A DNA stretch of 64,000 nt, from assembly GCA_012934845.2 (NCBI GenBank), contig WNNJ02001233.1:1-64000 (forward strand), read 5' to 3'. The position numbers and the translations under genes were made by a program. Source of the stretch: Pomphorhynchus laevis. Its lineage: Eukaryota > Acanthocephala > Palaeacanthocephala > Echinorhynchida > Pomphorhynchidae. Positions 21,795 through 33,900 of this stretch are shown here, in pieces. The notes beneath the pieces are model-generated. The model was not told the DNA's origin. It was given only the letters and a program-made list of their open reading frames with translations, and ran no database searches. Positions within the stretch are counted from its first letter, which is position 1. The number at the start of each line of letters is the position of its first letter.

Positions 21795-22180
21795 TATCTA
21801 GTATCTTATTCTAATACAAAGTATATTATTTATTATCCATCCATAAAAATTTGCCACTTAAGAGTTTAAATTTATTCTTTATATTTTTTTGTTCATTTAT
21901 ATATTTTACTATTTTATGCTTGAGGTTATTTTTATAGTAACCAGGTTTAAAATATGTATATATTAAATTATTTAAATGATTTTGAAGAAAGCCAATATTA
22001 TTACATATTGTTGCAATTCTTAAAATTTCATTATTTAATGCATTATATTTTATATTACATGGTATGCCTGAATGCTTATGCAAAAATATGTTTCTTGTAA
22101 ATTTAAATATGTCATCTTTACGATATGAATAAAAAGTAGTTTTAATTGATGTTAATTTAATGTTAATATCTTCTTTAGCT
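21795..22180 (-). pseudogene. PLE RT C-terminus, minus strand
   Basis: Antisense codons for YNIKYNALNNEILRIATICN to KFLWMDNK-stop (22083-21826), with the post-stop sequence AATATACTTTGTATTAGAAT shared with other copies. The 3' UTR breaks off at about 21795. Frameshifted upstream of 22083. Confidence 0.7.
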
Positions 22181-22436
22181 TATAGTGGAAAACATAGAAG
22201 TCAATGATAATGTTAAGTTAAGATTATGGTCTACGAAGAAGACTGAAAGAGATAGAAATAAAATTATTAAGCAAATGCAAATCACGGATAAAGTCCATAG
22301 TTCACGGGTATTGCTTTAATTTTTGAAGTTTGAAGCCATTAACAAATATTGCTGAGAAGTTTGTAAATAAATGTAAGCAATGTATTGATGATTAGAAAAT
22401 GTTGATTTTTTTATTGTAGACGATATTACAAGAATC

Positions 22437-22870
22437 AAATCAGCTAACTGAGTATACGTATTTAATATAATTTTCCGCTAATCATTTTAAATTTATTTTT
22501 AATACTACAGTGTTGATTTATATATTTTACTATTTTCTGCTTGATGCTATTTTTATAGTAACCTAGTTTAAAATATGTATCTATTAAATTATTTAAATGA
22601 TTTTGAAGAAAGCCAATATCATTACATATTGTTGCAATTCTTAAAATTTCATTATTTAATGTATTATATTTTATATTATATGGTATGTATGAATGCTCAT
22701 GCAAAAACATGTTTATTGTAAATTTAAATGTCATCTTTACAATATAAATTAAAATTAGTTTTTAATGATTTTATTTTAATGTTCATATCTAGATATATAT
22801 TTTCTTTATCATCAATATTAGTTTTATTAAGAATGAGGCTACCTGGATAAATTTGTTCGCTTATTGAATG
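22437..22870 (-). pseudogene. PLE RT C-terminal fragment with end repeat
   Basis: Terminal repeat (AACTGAGTATACGTATTTAA) at 22447, then antisense RT codons (22734-22462) HEHSYIPYNIKYNTLNNEIL and FLQNHLNNLIDTYFKLGYYK. 22800-22870 continues into the YPxSLIL region in the GGTAGCC variant. The normal 3' UTR between coding end and terminal repeat is missing. Confidence 0.65.
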
Positions 22871-23219
22871 TAAATTATTTAACTATAATACAACGATTTG
22901 TATCTATTTGCGTCTTAACAAATTCGTATTTTATGATATTTATTAGATAAATAGATAATTAGATATTTATTGCATAAATATCTAATTGTCATTTCTAGAT
23001 ATGTTCTTTATCATTGATATTGGTAATTCACTAATTCACTAATTCGAGGTCAATTATTAACTTTATACATACAAATTTATCCTTAAATTCTTTTTTATTC
23101 TTAAAATATAAAACCTCTTATGAAATTTTAGTTTCGGCATGAACAAAATGCTTTTAAAACTTTTGCGTTACAGGTTTTAGTCATTTTTTCCTATTCGTGC
23201 TGTAAAAAAGTTGCAGCAT

Positions 23220-23470
23220 AAATTCTTTTTGATTTTGAAGAAACCAATATCATTATATATTATGGCAATTCTTAAAATTTAATTTAGCAAAATATGATAT
23301 TTGAAAATGTACATCATCTTTACGTTATAAATTAAAAGTAGCTTTAATTGATGTTAATATCTAGATATATACCTTCTTTATCATTAATATTGATTTTATT
23401 AAGAATGAAGCTACCTGGATAAATTTGTTTGCTTATTGAATGTAAATTATTTAACTATTATACAACGATT
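23220..23470 (-). pseudogene. Degraded PLE RT fragment
   Basis: Scattered minus-strand matches to the FLQ/TICN region (23220-23290) and the YPGSLIL region (23380-23455, GGTAGCC variant). Heavily deleted, and close in sequence to 22800-22910. Confidence 0.5.
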
Positions 23471-24590
23471 TTTATTGGTATAATTAACAATAAAAATTAA
23501 GCAAAAATAATTAATGATATTATAAATGATAATCATATGTGTGTGATTTAATAAAAATTTCATAACAGAGATATAAATTTAATAATTGCGTAATTTAAAT
23601 TTTAAATTTTCAAATTATAAATATTCGGTGAAAGTCATAACTTACGGTATTCAGTGCTATCGGAATAATCAGGTATGTTATCGTAACAAGCAATACCGGT
23701 CTTTCTCTTCTCAGAACAACATCGATTAAGAAGTTTCCAGATAAACATTATTCACATCATTTTGCTTATGTAGTTTTCAATTTTGAAAATAAACGCAGCC
23801 GCATGCGCTCTATTGAAGAAAATTTATTATACAGAATATATAAAATACCCAGAGTAAAAAAGTAATCAGGTTATTCATATCGAACTATAATGACGCAAGG
23901 AACCGGAATGGTTCTGTGTTGTATTCTTCCCCATTAGTTCATTGGATTCATTCTTGTTACTCCAGCAACAGAAAATCATTATTTTTAAAGATATCATGTC
24001 ATTACTTAGAATTTGCTTAGAATTTGCGTGATGTATTCCAGTTTTCTAATGTTGTCGAGCATTTAAAACTCGACAATAAAAAAGCTCAACTTACAGTTCA
24101 ACACGTGGAATTATGCAACTTTTAAAGAGGGGTACACTCTTCAAAAATGCGACATCATATGCAGAAGACTTCAAAGAAAGCAAGGATATCTGCCAATTAT
24201 TAATATTATATAGAAGCTAGCATATGTTTTACATTCAAAATGCGTAAAATCTAACAGACTTTAACAATTGTGGAATTTACAGTCGAACAACTGCTTTGTC
24301 ATATAATAGCTCTCCGACACTAAATTAAAATGTTTATTTTCATATATTTTTATCAGTTTTGAGTATAAACTTTTGGATATCAAAACATTGAAACCTAATG
24401 AAATTGTGTATCTGGTGAAATTATCTATTAGAGTTCTTTAAAATGAAACAATAAAATCTACCAGGATGAAAAATTAAATGCATTTCGGATGACATTTCCC
24501 AACTTTAATGAAGTAGAATGGTTGTTAGTAAATTGTCAACCCAGAGTCAAATAAAGAGGATAACTGGTTAGTAGTTAGTTGTGAACTCAG
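23471..24590. other. No recognised feature
   Basis: AT-rich with no supportable ORF or repeat family apart from simple AT tracts. Confidence 0.45.
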
Positions 24591-24599
24591 CGGCGAGGT

Positions 24600-25400
24600 C
24601 AAGAGCAACGAGAGATTGCGAAAATAAGATAATCGGATTGTAATTTGTTCCAGAAACGGGAGAAGAATGCTATATTAGATGGTTAAACACCTAGATTTAG
24701 GCATAACAACAGTAGAAAGTGATTAGAAAATCCGGGATCATATGTGGAAATAGAGTAGTGCAGCTCAGAATGAGTGGGTAAAGCAATACAGTTGAAAAAT
24801 TCCACCAAGATTATGAGTCGCATAAGTTGGTATTATGGAGTAATCATTGAAAAATGTGACCATTTTCATAGTATTAGGATGGGAATTATCTAAACGAATG
24901 TTAAAATCACCAAGTACAAGAGTAGAGATGTAGGTGAATGAAGTGTGTGAGATTAAACCATAAAGTTCGACAAAGAATGAGGTGGAAGATGTACTTGAAC
25001 CTGGGAGGTATATGAATGGGATGTATATATAAATCCCATTTATATATTAAATGGGATGGTAGATGTGAAATTCAACAGAGAAGAAGTTCGAACGTTTTTG
25101 GAGTAAAAGGGGTACTAATCTGTTTTAAAAGAAGATGATAACGAGAAAAGGCAATGATGATACCATAGTTAGAAAGGGAAGCGTGGCATTCGCTAGGAAA
25201 GATACAAGATTTGTCGACAGCATAGAATTCTAATAAGCGGATACGCTTAATACCAAAATCATGGCTAACACAATGCCAACATTCAGTAATACATGGCAAG
25301 TTCACAGATTGTTGATAGTAGATAACAATAAATAAACTATTAAATAATAATTGTTGTTTATTTATTACAACAACAATTTCTTGACAAGTAAAAACAAATA
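24600..25400 (-). pseudogene. CR1-like LINE endonuclease remnant
   Basis: Minus-strand codons follow the apurinic-type endonuclease of the LINE at 47.2-51.8 kb: CITECWHCVSHDFGIKRI, SLSNYGIIIAF and TPKTFELLL in 25400-25072. After a frameshift, TLVLGDFNIRLDNSHPNT follows near 24900. The GDFNIR block is part of the nuclease active-site region. RT is absent and the frame is broken several times. Confidence 0.6.
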
Positions 25401-25424
25401 ATATAATTTTTTTTCCTATCAACC

Positions 25425-27600
25425 ACTGGTCCGGGTGTCGGGTCGTGGAGGCAGTGCACGAACCAAAAGCTTTGCCCGAAGACTCAACTCCCGATTCACC
25501 ATGACAGACCTGTACAAAGAACGCATTGGTGCGTAAGCTGCACAAATCCGCTTTTCAATATCCTTGATGTTCATATCGTTCCGCGAGAACAATACCCAAG
25601 ATACTTGAAATCATCCACATCAGGAAGAATCTTTCCCCCAATCTAGATTGACATTGGAATCTGAATCCGAGACAAACACATAGAGACAGTTTATTAGGTA
25701 CTAACCAACTTCCCTGCCGCCTGGCATTCCATCATGAATCGATCTAGTAGGCATTGTAAATCCTCTGGACAAGAAGTCAACAAAACAACGTCATCTGCAA
25801 AGAGCAGAGATGGTACAATGATGGAACCAAACTAAAGACCAACATTCGTCACAGCAAACCGTCTCGAAATTTTGTCCATGTATACAAGGAACAAAAGTAG
25901 AGACAAAGGACAGCCCTGACGAAACCCAACGCCTACTAAAAATGAATCAGAATATCTACCTAGAACACGAACACAACTAATACTCTGTTTATACAGAGAA
26001 GCCACAGCTACCCGAAGATAGTGTGCTGCTCCATACTCCTCTAGTACCCCCCACAACCTCTCTCGAGCAACTCGGTCGAACGCCTTTTCCATATCTACAA
26101 AACACATGTAGACCGGTTGAGCGAACTCCCAAGACCGTTTAAGAATAGTTGAGAGAGTAAAGAGCTAATCCGTAGTTCCGCAACCTGGACAAAGCCGCAT
26201 TGTTCCTCTTGCAACTGCTCCTCAAGTATAATCGTATCCTACAATTTCCTACAATAAATACAATTACCTACGACAATATCCTACAATTTTACACAAAAAT
26301 TCTACCAAATAACTTATCAGTTGGGCTAAGAAGAGTGAAACCGCGATAATTGGAACACACTCTTCTGTTAACTTTCTTTAAGATCGATACTACGACCCCA
26401 CTTCGCCACTCACTAGGAACCTTGTCCGACTTCAATCCAACGTTTAAGTTACGTGTTAGCAAATTCATGCCAACAACGTCAAAAACCTTTAAAGCTTAGG
26501 TCAAATCTCGTCTACTCCAGAAGACTTGCAATTACGAAGTTCTTTAACAACATCAATGATCTCTTCCAAAGTAATGAGCTCTTCTGTGGGTTCTAAAGGC
26601 TCTACTTCTACAAGAAAAGGCTTATCGATCGAATTAAGGAGACTCCTAACTCTTTCCAACAACCAAAAATTTCTTCAATGTCAGTCAGCATAGATCCTTT
26701 ATTGTCATATACATTATGATGAGTTTTCTGCTTTCCAACACAAAGATTCCTGATCGTTCTCCAGAACATCTTCGAAGCTGACCTATAATCAAGTTCTAAG
26801 TGCTCTCCAAACTTCTCACAAGCCGCCTACTTCGCGTCGGTAACTGCTCGAGCTGAATCTCTTCTTGTCCTTCGGTAATTGTCTACAGCTTCCACTGATT
26901 TATCTATCAAAGTTGCCTTCTGTTGAACAAAATGTCTAACTGTTGGTGCCGCCAAGAAGTTCGAGTATTTCCTTCGCGACAAGTACCTAATGCCTTGCGA
27001 GTATCTGAACATCTCTCATTCCTGATCAATGCTCTTCACCTCTTCTGACAACTGAGAGAAATCCCCCTGGATAAAGCCAGAAAAACATTCTTTGACATAA
27101 ACATCTGCTAGATGTCCCCGCACGCCCTCACACAACGTTTGGGTTTACCAGGCTTGTCTAGCATCCAATCCGGCCATCGAAGTTTACTAACTACAAGGAA
27201 ATGATCGGTCGGCAGCTCAGCTTTCCTCTTCACACGAGTGTCCTGAACATAACGTCGCAGATCAGATGAAACGATTACAAAATCGATCATTAATCGTTGA
27301 CTTTGAGAATCCTGATGCCATGTGCATCTATGGATCTTCTTATGTTCAAACATGGTGTTGGTTATGCACAAATTGTTATGGGAACAAAAGTGCAATAATT
27401 CAACACTACTCGCATCAGTTATCCCCTTTCCCTCTTTGACTAAAAATCTCAGAGACGCCAGCCTTCCGTTCATTGTGTTAAACCTCTATACCGCGAACGA
27501 CAAACGGGGACTTGAAAGTATCCCTACACCCGCCTGTCGTCGCTTTCCGTTAGTAACTCCCGAATAGTTCAAGGTCCGACCTTGATCTAAAAGTTTAGTT
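25425..27600 (-). pseudogene. Decayed LINE: endonuclease then RT
   Basis: Minus-strand order is endonuclease (27600-27108) then RT (26700-25830). The endonuclease part has NTMFEHKKIHRCTWHQD, MIDFVIVSSDLRRYV and ELPTDHFLVVSKL, the DFV...SDH signature of the family often mislabelled craniofacial development protein 2. The RT part has CFVDMEKAFDRVARERLW and VGFRQGCPLSLLLFLVYMD. The catalytic FADD region lies antisense near 25780-25830 with a stop nearby. The tail ends near 25425. Multiple frameshifts. I would place it with RTE-like or related LINEs, tentatively. Confidence 0.6.
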
Positions 27601-27900
27601 CCAGTTCCAGAAAAGTGAAGAGAACTTACTTCGACTACTTTAAGACCAAACGAAGCATCTCTTCAATTAATTCTGTTTCTTCACAGCCAGCGAGATGACA
27701 TTCCACTTTCCTGCATGAAGGCTAGTCCGCTTCGAATACTGATGCCTCTTTCGCTGTCTCTTTAGAACTACCTGGTCACACGGCACTCGACAATAAAAAA
27801 TCCTTAATTAACTATGAAAACTTTTTAGTGGTGAGTTGACCATTGTTCTTCGCACTTGATTTATGTTTTGTAAATTTGTTGCTTGTCATTTTCATTTTCG

Positions 27901-28171
27901 TGATTTGTTTGTTCGGCTATATCTTGTTCCCGATATGTTTTGATGATCCAACATCGCTACTGTAAGGAAACAGGTCTCCGAGACTTTCTTCCGCCTTATC
28001 GTCCATTGTCCAATCTGCCGTTAGAGTCATCGGAGTGATTTTGTTTGTTCGGCTATCTCTAGTTTCCAATATTCTTTGATGATCCAACATCAGTACTATA
28101 AGAAAACAAGCCTCTGTAACTCTCTTCCGCCTTTTCGTCCATTGTCTAATCCGCTGTTGGAGTCATCGGAG
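27901..28171 (+). repeat. Tandem duplication, about 135 bp
   Basis: 27901-28035 and 28036-28171 share TTTGTTTGTTCGGCTAT, TTTGATGATCCAACATC, CTTCCGCCTTNTCGTCCATT and GAGTCATCGGAG, at an estimated 80-85% identity. No coding potential recognised. Confidence 0.75.
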
Positions 28172-28298
28172 GAATCTGAGATAGTCTATGAAAGAACTAT
28201 CCCTACGGCTTATGCAAGCCGGCCAATTATTTAGCCGTTGATCGACGAATGTCGAACATACGTTGCTTGGGCCGCTCCACGAAGTAGCTAATTGTTAA

Positions 28299-28334
28299 TA
28301 GGTGCCAGTTTAATACTTAATCGACTGGCACCTA
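28299..28334. repeat. Perfect 11-bp inverted repeat
   Basis: TAGGTGCCAGT (28299-28309) and its exact complement ACTGGCACCTA (28324-28334) flank 14 bp. It could be the tip of a transposon end or a small hairpin. No neighbouring gene. Confidence 0.7.
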
Positions 28335-28389
28335 GCGACCCGTTTATTTCTTAGATAATAATAAATAGATTAATAACGAGATCGACTTT

Positions 28390-28930
28390 ATAAATGACGG
28401 AGCGGATGAGCTTCCGTTTATATAGTAACAATGACGTCACAGCATCGTTGCAACTGCGCTGTTTCTCGTGAGCATTGAAAGTGACATGGTAGCACCGCTT
28501 CGATAACTTTGTTGGAATAAACCACCGCGCCAGGTGAAAAAATTTAAGCAGGGGAATAAACAAAAATAAGTAAAAACGAAGAATTTAGAACAAATTAATT
28601 AATTAATCTATTAATTGGTAAATTAATAAAAAAAAAGAAAAGGAGGAAAGAGAATTAACCTAAATTAACCTAAATCTCCTTCATACTATTATTTTAGATT
28701 ATTTCTTTCTATCTCCTCTTTTTTCTTATTTACCATCTGTTTTAGATTTTTATTTTTTTGTTCATCCCTGCGTTTGAATTTTTCACCTTGCGAAGGTTTA
28801 TTACAACAAAGCCATCAAAGCGGTGTTATTACGTCACTTTCAATGCTCACGAGAAGCAGCGCAATTGCAACTATGACGTGACGTCATTGTTACTAAATAA
28901 ACGGAAACTCGCCCGCTTTGAGTGTTTTGT
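28390..28930. repeat. Fold-back element, 170-bp arms
   Basis: 28390-28565 read on the minus strand and 28755-28925 read on the plus strand are about 80% alike, sharing TTTCAATGCTCACGAGAA and GACGTCATTGTTACTA. The 190-bp spacer is AT-rich. The short ORFs on each arm are mirror products, not genes. Likely a MITE-like element. Confidence 0.7.
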
Positions 28931-29045
28931 TGATGTATCTGACGATAGTGGGAGTACCCGTCGAAACGTTGTGAGGCTTTTGAAATAAAAATCGAATTTC
29001 CTTCTTTGAATCTTTTATTATAACTGGTGATTCTTCTACTTACAA
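28931..29045 (+). repeat. Hammerhead-like motif and shared flank
   Basis: CTGACGA (28939-28945), then GGG/CCC stem bases, then GAAAC (28963-28967) and CGTTGT, followed by TTTTGAAATAAAAATC and TTGAATCTTTTATTATAACT. The flank matches 17700-17770 closely. It is the third copy of the motif described at 17590. Confidence 0.45.
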
Positions 29046-29068
29046 AATAAGAAATTATTGCTCATAAA

Positions 29069-29160
29069 TTTTCGACTATTACAATAGTCTTTTCAAGTAT
29101 ATGCCTTTTTTTCAAGTGTCAAAACATAACACTTGAAAAGACTATTGCAATAGTCGAAAA
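29069..29160. repeat. 30-bp-arm hairpin, one mismatch
   Basis: 29069-29098 and 29131-29160 are complementary over 30 bp with a single difference. Each arm itself contains the dyad CGACTATTxCAATAGTCG. A second, overlapping dyad (TTTCAAGTGT 29110-29119 with ACACTTGAAA 29129-29138) lies inside. Possibly a small MITE or fold-back remnant. Confidence 0.75.
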
Positions 29161-29295
29161 TTTGTAAATAATTTTCTTTTTCTATTCCTCTCGATGTTTA
29201 AACACCCTGTACAATATAAGAGCACATTGATCATATATTTGCATTATTTATTCTAGTGTTATAAAAAATGTAGGTTAAAACTTATATATCAATAA

Positions 29296-29879
29296 GAGGT
29301 AATAGTAGCCCAATTATAGCTGACTTGTTTTTAAGCTTTATAGAATATGAATTTGTTCATAACTGTGTAAAAACTAAATCTAAACAATATAAATATATGA
29401 AATATATGTTTCGATACATTGATGATATTATGTGTATTTAATTCTAATAATTTTTATTCAATTAGTGAGCACATTTATCCAGAAAGCCTTATTCTTAACA
29501 AAACCAATATTAATGATAAAGAAGGTGTATATCTAGATATGAACATTAAATTAACATTAACTAAAACTACTATTAATTTATATCGTAAGGTGACATATTT
29601 AAATTTACAAGAAACATATTTTTGCATGAGCATTCATGCATACCATATAATATAAAATATAATACATTAAATAATGAAATTTTAAGAATTGCAACAATAT
29701 GTAATGATATTGGCTTTCTTCAAAATCATTTAAATAATTTAATAGATACATATTTTAAACTAGGTTACTATAAAAATAACATCAAGCAGAAAATAGTAAA
29801 ATATATAAATCAACACAATAATATAAAGAATAAATTTAAACTCTTAAGTGGCAAATTTTTATGGATGGATAATAAATAA
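29296..29879 (+). pseudogene. PLE RT 3' half, frameshifted
   Basis: Starts within motif B (NSSPIIADLFLSFIEYEF). An extra T in GATGATATTATGTG shifts the frame just after the YIDD motif near 29425, and a deletion near 29588-29590 (KVTYLN for KDDIF) shifts it again. From 29622 the C-terminus is clean to KFLWMDNK-stop. The 5' end is truncated. Otherwise nearly identical to 9090-9663. Confidence 0.8.
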
Positions 29880-30235
29880 TATACTTTGCATTAGAATAAG
29901 ATACTAGATAGTTATTTCAGAGGAAATACATCATTAGCATGTATTTGGCCCCGCTGCTATGTTGGGTAGAGGAGTTAGGGGCCGAAACCTGATAGCATAG
30001 CAGTTCCTCCTGATGACCTCTAATCCTTATTCTGATACAACGTCTGTTATTTATTAGTCAATTCATAAAAATTGATTTTTATTTTTAATTTCAGTTTATA
30101 ATATATCTTGATATAAATTATATAAAATCCTATAAGAATTATTTATTATTAATTAATTTCTTATTATTTAGCTATTTAACTTTTATTTTGAATTATTTTT
30201 AATTTGCAATATAAAATACGTAGACTCAGCTTATT
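29880..30235 (+). ncRNA. PLE 3' UTR with pseudoknot core
   Basis: GGCCCC (29947-29952) pairs with GGGGCC (29978-29983), and GCTGCTATG (29953-29961) with CATAGCAG (29996-30003), in interleaved order. The block is essentially identical to 9732-9788. It ends with the reversed terminal repeat (AAAATACGTAGACTCAGC) at 30211-30228. A role in the element's RNA is inferred. Confidence 0.6.
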
Positions 30236-30532
30236 TAATTTATTCTATGCGAAATTATAATTTTTCGAGATGGTATTGATAAAGTATATCAATATTTTTG
30301 ATTACATTAGTTAGTCTCTAATTATGAGTGATAATTTATTATTAAAAGCATACATTTTCATTTCATACTATCTGATGCTTTAGATGATTATTGTTAATTA
30401 ATTAAATTCTAACAGCACCAACTACGGTATCAAGCCTGGCTAAAAGGGAGAAGAGTTAATGTAAGTAAAATCGCTCGACTGTAAAAATACCGATCAAAAC
30501 ACTTGACATGATGATTTAATATTTTTTTTATA

Positions 30533-30695
30533 AATTTGTTTACAATGTTTTTAAAAACGGAAATTTTTTTCACATTTATAAATAGTGATTTGGAAATGTG
30601 CAAACACATACTAAAATATACAAATTTAAGTTAAGTTTTTGCATATCTAGACTTTAATAGAATTAAATAGTTTACTGGTAAATATTTAAAATTTT
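30533..30695 (+). repeat. Dispersed 160-bp repeat, copy 2
   Basis: Second copy of the repeat at 20508-20670, diverging after TTTAAGTTA for about 20 bp and then rejoining. It is followed by A/T runs (AATAATAATAAAAAAATTAT) that resemble the junctions used by the RLE elements. Confidence 0.7.
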
Positions 30696-30940
30696 TTGTA
30701 ATAAAAATAATTATAATATAATAATTAAAATAATATCTAGTATTATTATTTTGTTATTCAAAGCTTGAATAACAAAGAAAAATAATAATAAAAAAATTAT
30801 TTATTAATAATAGAAAAGAAAAATGAATTACAAAAGAAAAATGAAAAACTATCTTGATACCCATTAACTACTTACAATTTACAACATATAAACATACAAT
30901 AAACATACAAAAGGATAATCTGACACATATTATTATCATC

Positions 30941-33900
30941 ATGCCGCGCGGTGTTCCTTCCTCAATACCCAAATGTTGCAACTGTAATTCAAGTGCCGCC
31001 CGTTGTATTCGGTGTCCTTGTGCAAAATCAAAGAAACAATGTTTAAACTGTGTAGCCCCACACTGTACACGCAAACTAGTTGATCCTTGTCTAACCCACA
31101 ACTCGAATGACTCAATCGTTGCCACCACAGATGTAGATGCAGCTTTATCTCAAAAAACGCTAAGATCCCAAATCGACTCAAGAAACCAATCACAAGCTAT
31201 CGGACATATTTTTGGATCATTAAGTCAACAGAACTCCGCAAATATAATCGACACATTATTCAATAATTTAAAGCATTGGATACCAAATTTAATGGATTTA
31301 CCAATTTGTAATGATAGTAAGGAATTTATCGATATGTTAACTGAATGCTTCGCGCACTTTAATACCGACAAGCGAACTGACTACGATCCTCTAAAACAGG
31401 CGACGGTAATGTGCCAGCTAATTCTACAACGCATTCCAAGTCGCAAGACAAGTTTTATAAGAAAAACGTTGGCGCGAAGAATCACACTTTGGAGAAATAA
31501 TGATCTGCTAAAACTCATGGCTGAAGCGGAATATTTACAAAAAATGAAATATCACTCAATTAAATTAGGAAGTCGAAAAACCAAATGCGAAATAAAGAGG
31601 ATTATTAACTTGGTTCGAAATTGCAAGATAGGTAAAGCTTCACGGACACTAGATACAAAAGAAAATCGAGGTGTTCTTGATTTAGACAGTATTATAGACA
31701 ACCAAACCGTGTTATCAATTCTTAAAGATCTTCATCCTACGCCTGAACCTGTTAATGAAGAATTCGTACTACAAGGCGATGTAGAAGGCAGGGTTGAACA
31801 CTATGACGTAAGATTCAGTGACCTGACTCCAGCTGACATTATCCATGCAGCGAGGATTACAACGGGATCTGCTGGTCCGTCTGGAGTCGACGCGGATGGC
31901 TGGAAAAACTTTCTGACACATCATGGAAATGCATCTAGCAAGTTGGCTATCCAAATATGCGAATTTACAATCAAAATAGCGATGGACACAATTGATCCGA
32001 TACGATTAGATGCATACACAGTCAGCCGCCTCGTACCTCTTGATAAGAACCCAGGAGTGAGGCCAGTTGGAATTGGAGAAACATTACGAAGAATCATTGG
32101 ACGAGTAGTACTGAACCACGTATCCAAAGATATCACTTCTGTTTGTAACAATTTTCAACTTTGTGCGGGTCAGCGATGTGGAACGGAAGTGGCGGTTCAC
32201 ACAATGCGAGAGGCATTTGAAAAGACACCAGACTCATGTATACTCCTGATAGACGCGAAAAATGCATTCAACCAAATAAACAGAAATCTGGCACTCAGAA
32301 ATATAAAATATATTTGTCCATCCCTGGATAAAATCCTACATAACACATATGGACGCACATCCGATCTGGTCGTGAATGGTACGGTACTACACTCCGCCGA
32401 AGGCTTTACGCAGGGTGATCCTCTAGCAATGGCAGCTTTTGCCCTGGCGTCCATTCCTCTGATCAACCGTTTAAAGGAAGTGGCGCCGGGTGCGAAACAC
32501 GTTTGGTATGCTGATGACGGGGGATGCGTCGGCACAATAGCAGAATTGGAAAAAATATGGAAAGAGCTACAGAGATGTGGTCCATCCTTTGGATACTTCA
32601 TCAATCCCCGGAAGTGTACACTATTAGCTCATAAAGATTTAGTTGAAAATGCTGCAGTTGCTTTAACTCAACAAGGAGTTGCTATGAGGAAGGATGGAGT
32701 TAAATATCTAGGAAGTTTTATTGGAGAATATGATTTTGTGCACAACAAATGTTCAGATTTAGTTGAGAAATGGAAGAATACTTTAGATAAACTACAAAGC
32801 GTTAGCACTCAGGAGGCTTTCGCTAGCTATCTACTTCTAACAAAGGCGATACAACCCAAATTATCGTATATTGAACGTACGTGCTATATGCAACAAGCGT
32901 GGTTAAAGCCATTCCACTCTAAGCTGTTCAATGATGTACTACCTGAAATGCTGGGATACATAGGTCAGGACAACGAAGCTGAGATGATAATATCACTCCC
33001 GAATCGTTTTGGAGGGCTGGGAATCATAAACCAATTAAGAACGTGCGGTTCAGAGTATGAAAACTCGGTCAAGATTTGTAATCCCGCAATGAAAGGTCTA
33101 ATAGGTGATGACTTGGAAACCCAGCAGAAGCAAATATACAAAGAAATCAAAGAATGTAACAAGAGAGAGACAGTACGATACAGGCAAAGTATAATAGAAT
33201 TATCACCCAGAGATCTATTTACAATTTTTGAAAACGCGAGCAAAAGTGGAGCTTCGGCGTGGCTCAGCAGTAATCACGGAGCTAAAGATTTGTTCCTTAA
33301 TACTCGCGAGTTTCACGATGCTCTGTTAGCTCGTTATGACTGGCAAACCTCGAATCATGGAAGGTGTGAATGCGGTAAAAGCAATGAAGTCGCACATATA
33401 CTGTCTTGCAGAACTGGAGGAATGACATTTGTACGCCACAATAGCATTAAGAGTGAACTTGCGAATCAAATTCAAAAAGTATGTCGAAGGGTAATCCAAG
33501 AACCAATATTACAGAATGTACCCGAGACCACGTCATTTGAAGCAACATCGACGACTAGGGATCGTAATGCAAGGGCAGACATTGTGTGTAACGGCCTATT
33601 CGGACATGTGACGGAGCGGTCCTTCCTGGACATTTGCATTTTTAATAGTTTTGCTCCATCGTATGCAACGAGTCACATGTCAAATCCCTTTGTATATCAC
33701 GAGGAAAGGAAGAATGGCAAATACAAAGAACGTATAAACAGAATTGAGCGGGCTCATTTTCATCCATTTGTTATGTCAACAACGGGTGGATTGGGAAACG
33801 CGGCTAACACTGTGTTAAAAAAGGTAGCATCAATGCATGCTTTGCAAGGACCACAGAATTACGCCGAGATAATACACACATACAGATGCCGTTTGTCGAG

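Noticed and set aside
32197-32604. Antisense ORFs within the RLE and LINE elements
   Set aside because: They lie wholly inside conserved coding frames on the other strand and show no family resemblance of their own. The same holds for 31921-32151, 34811-35155, 35570-35923, 48545-48760 and 62166-62564.
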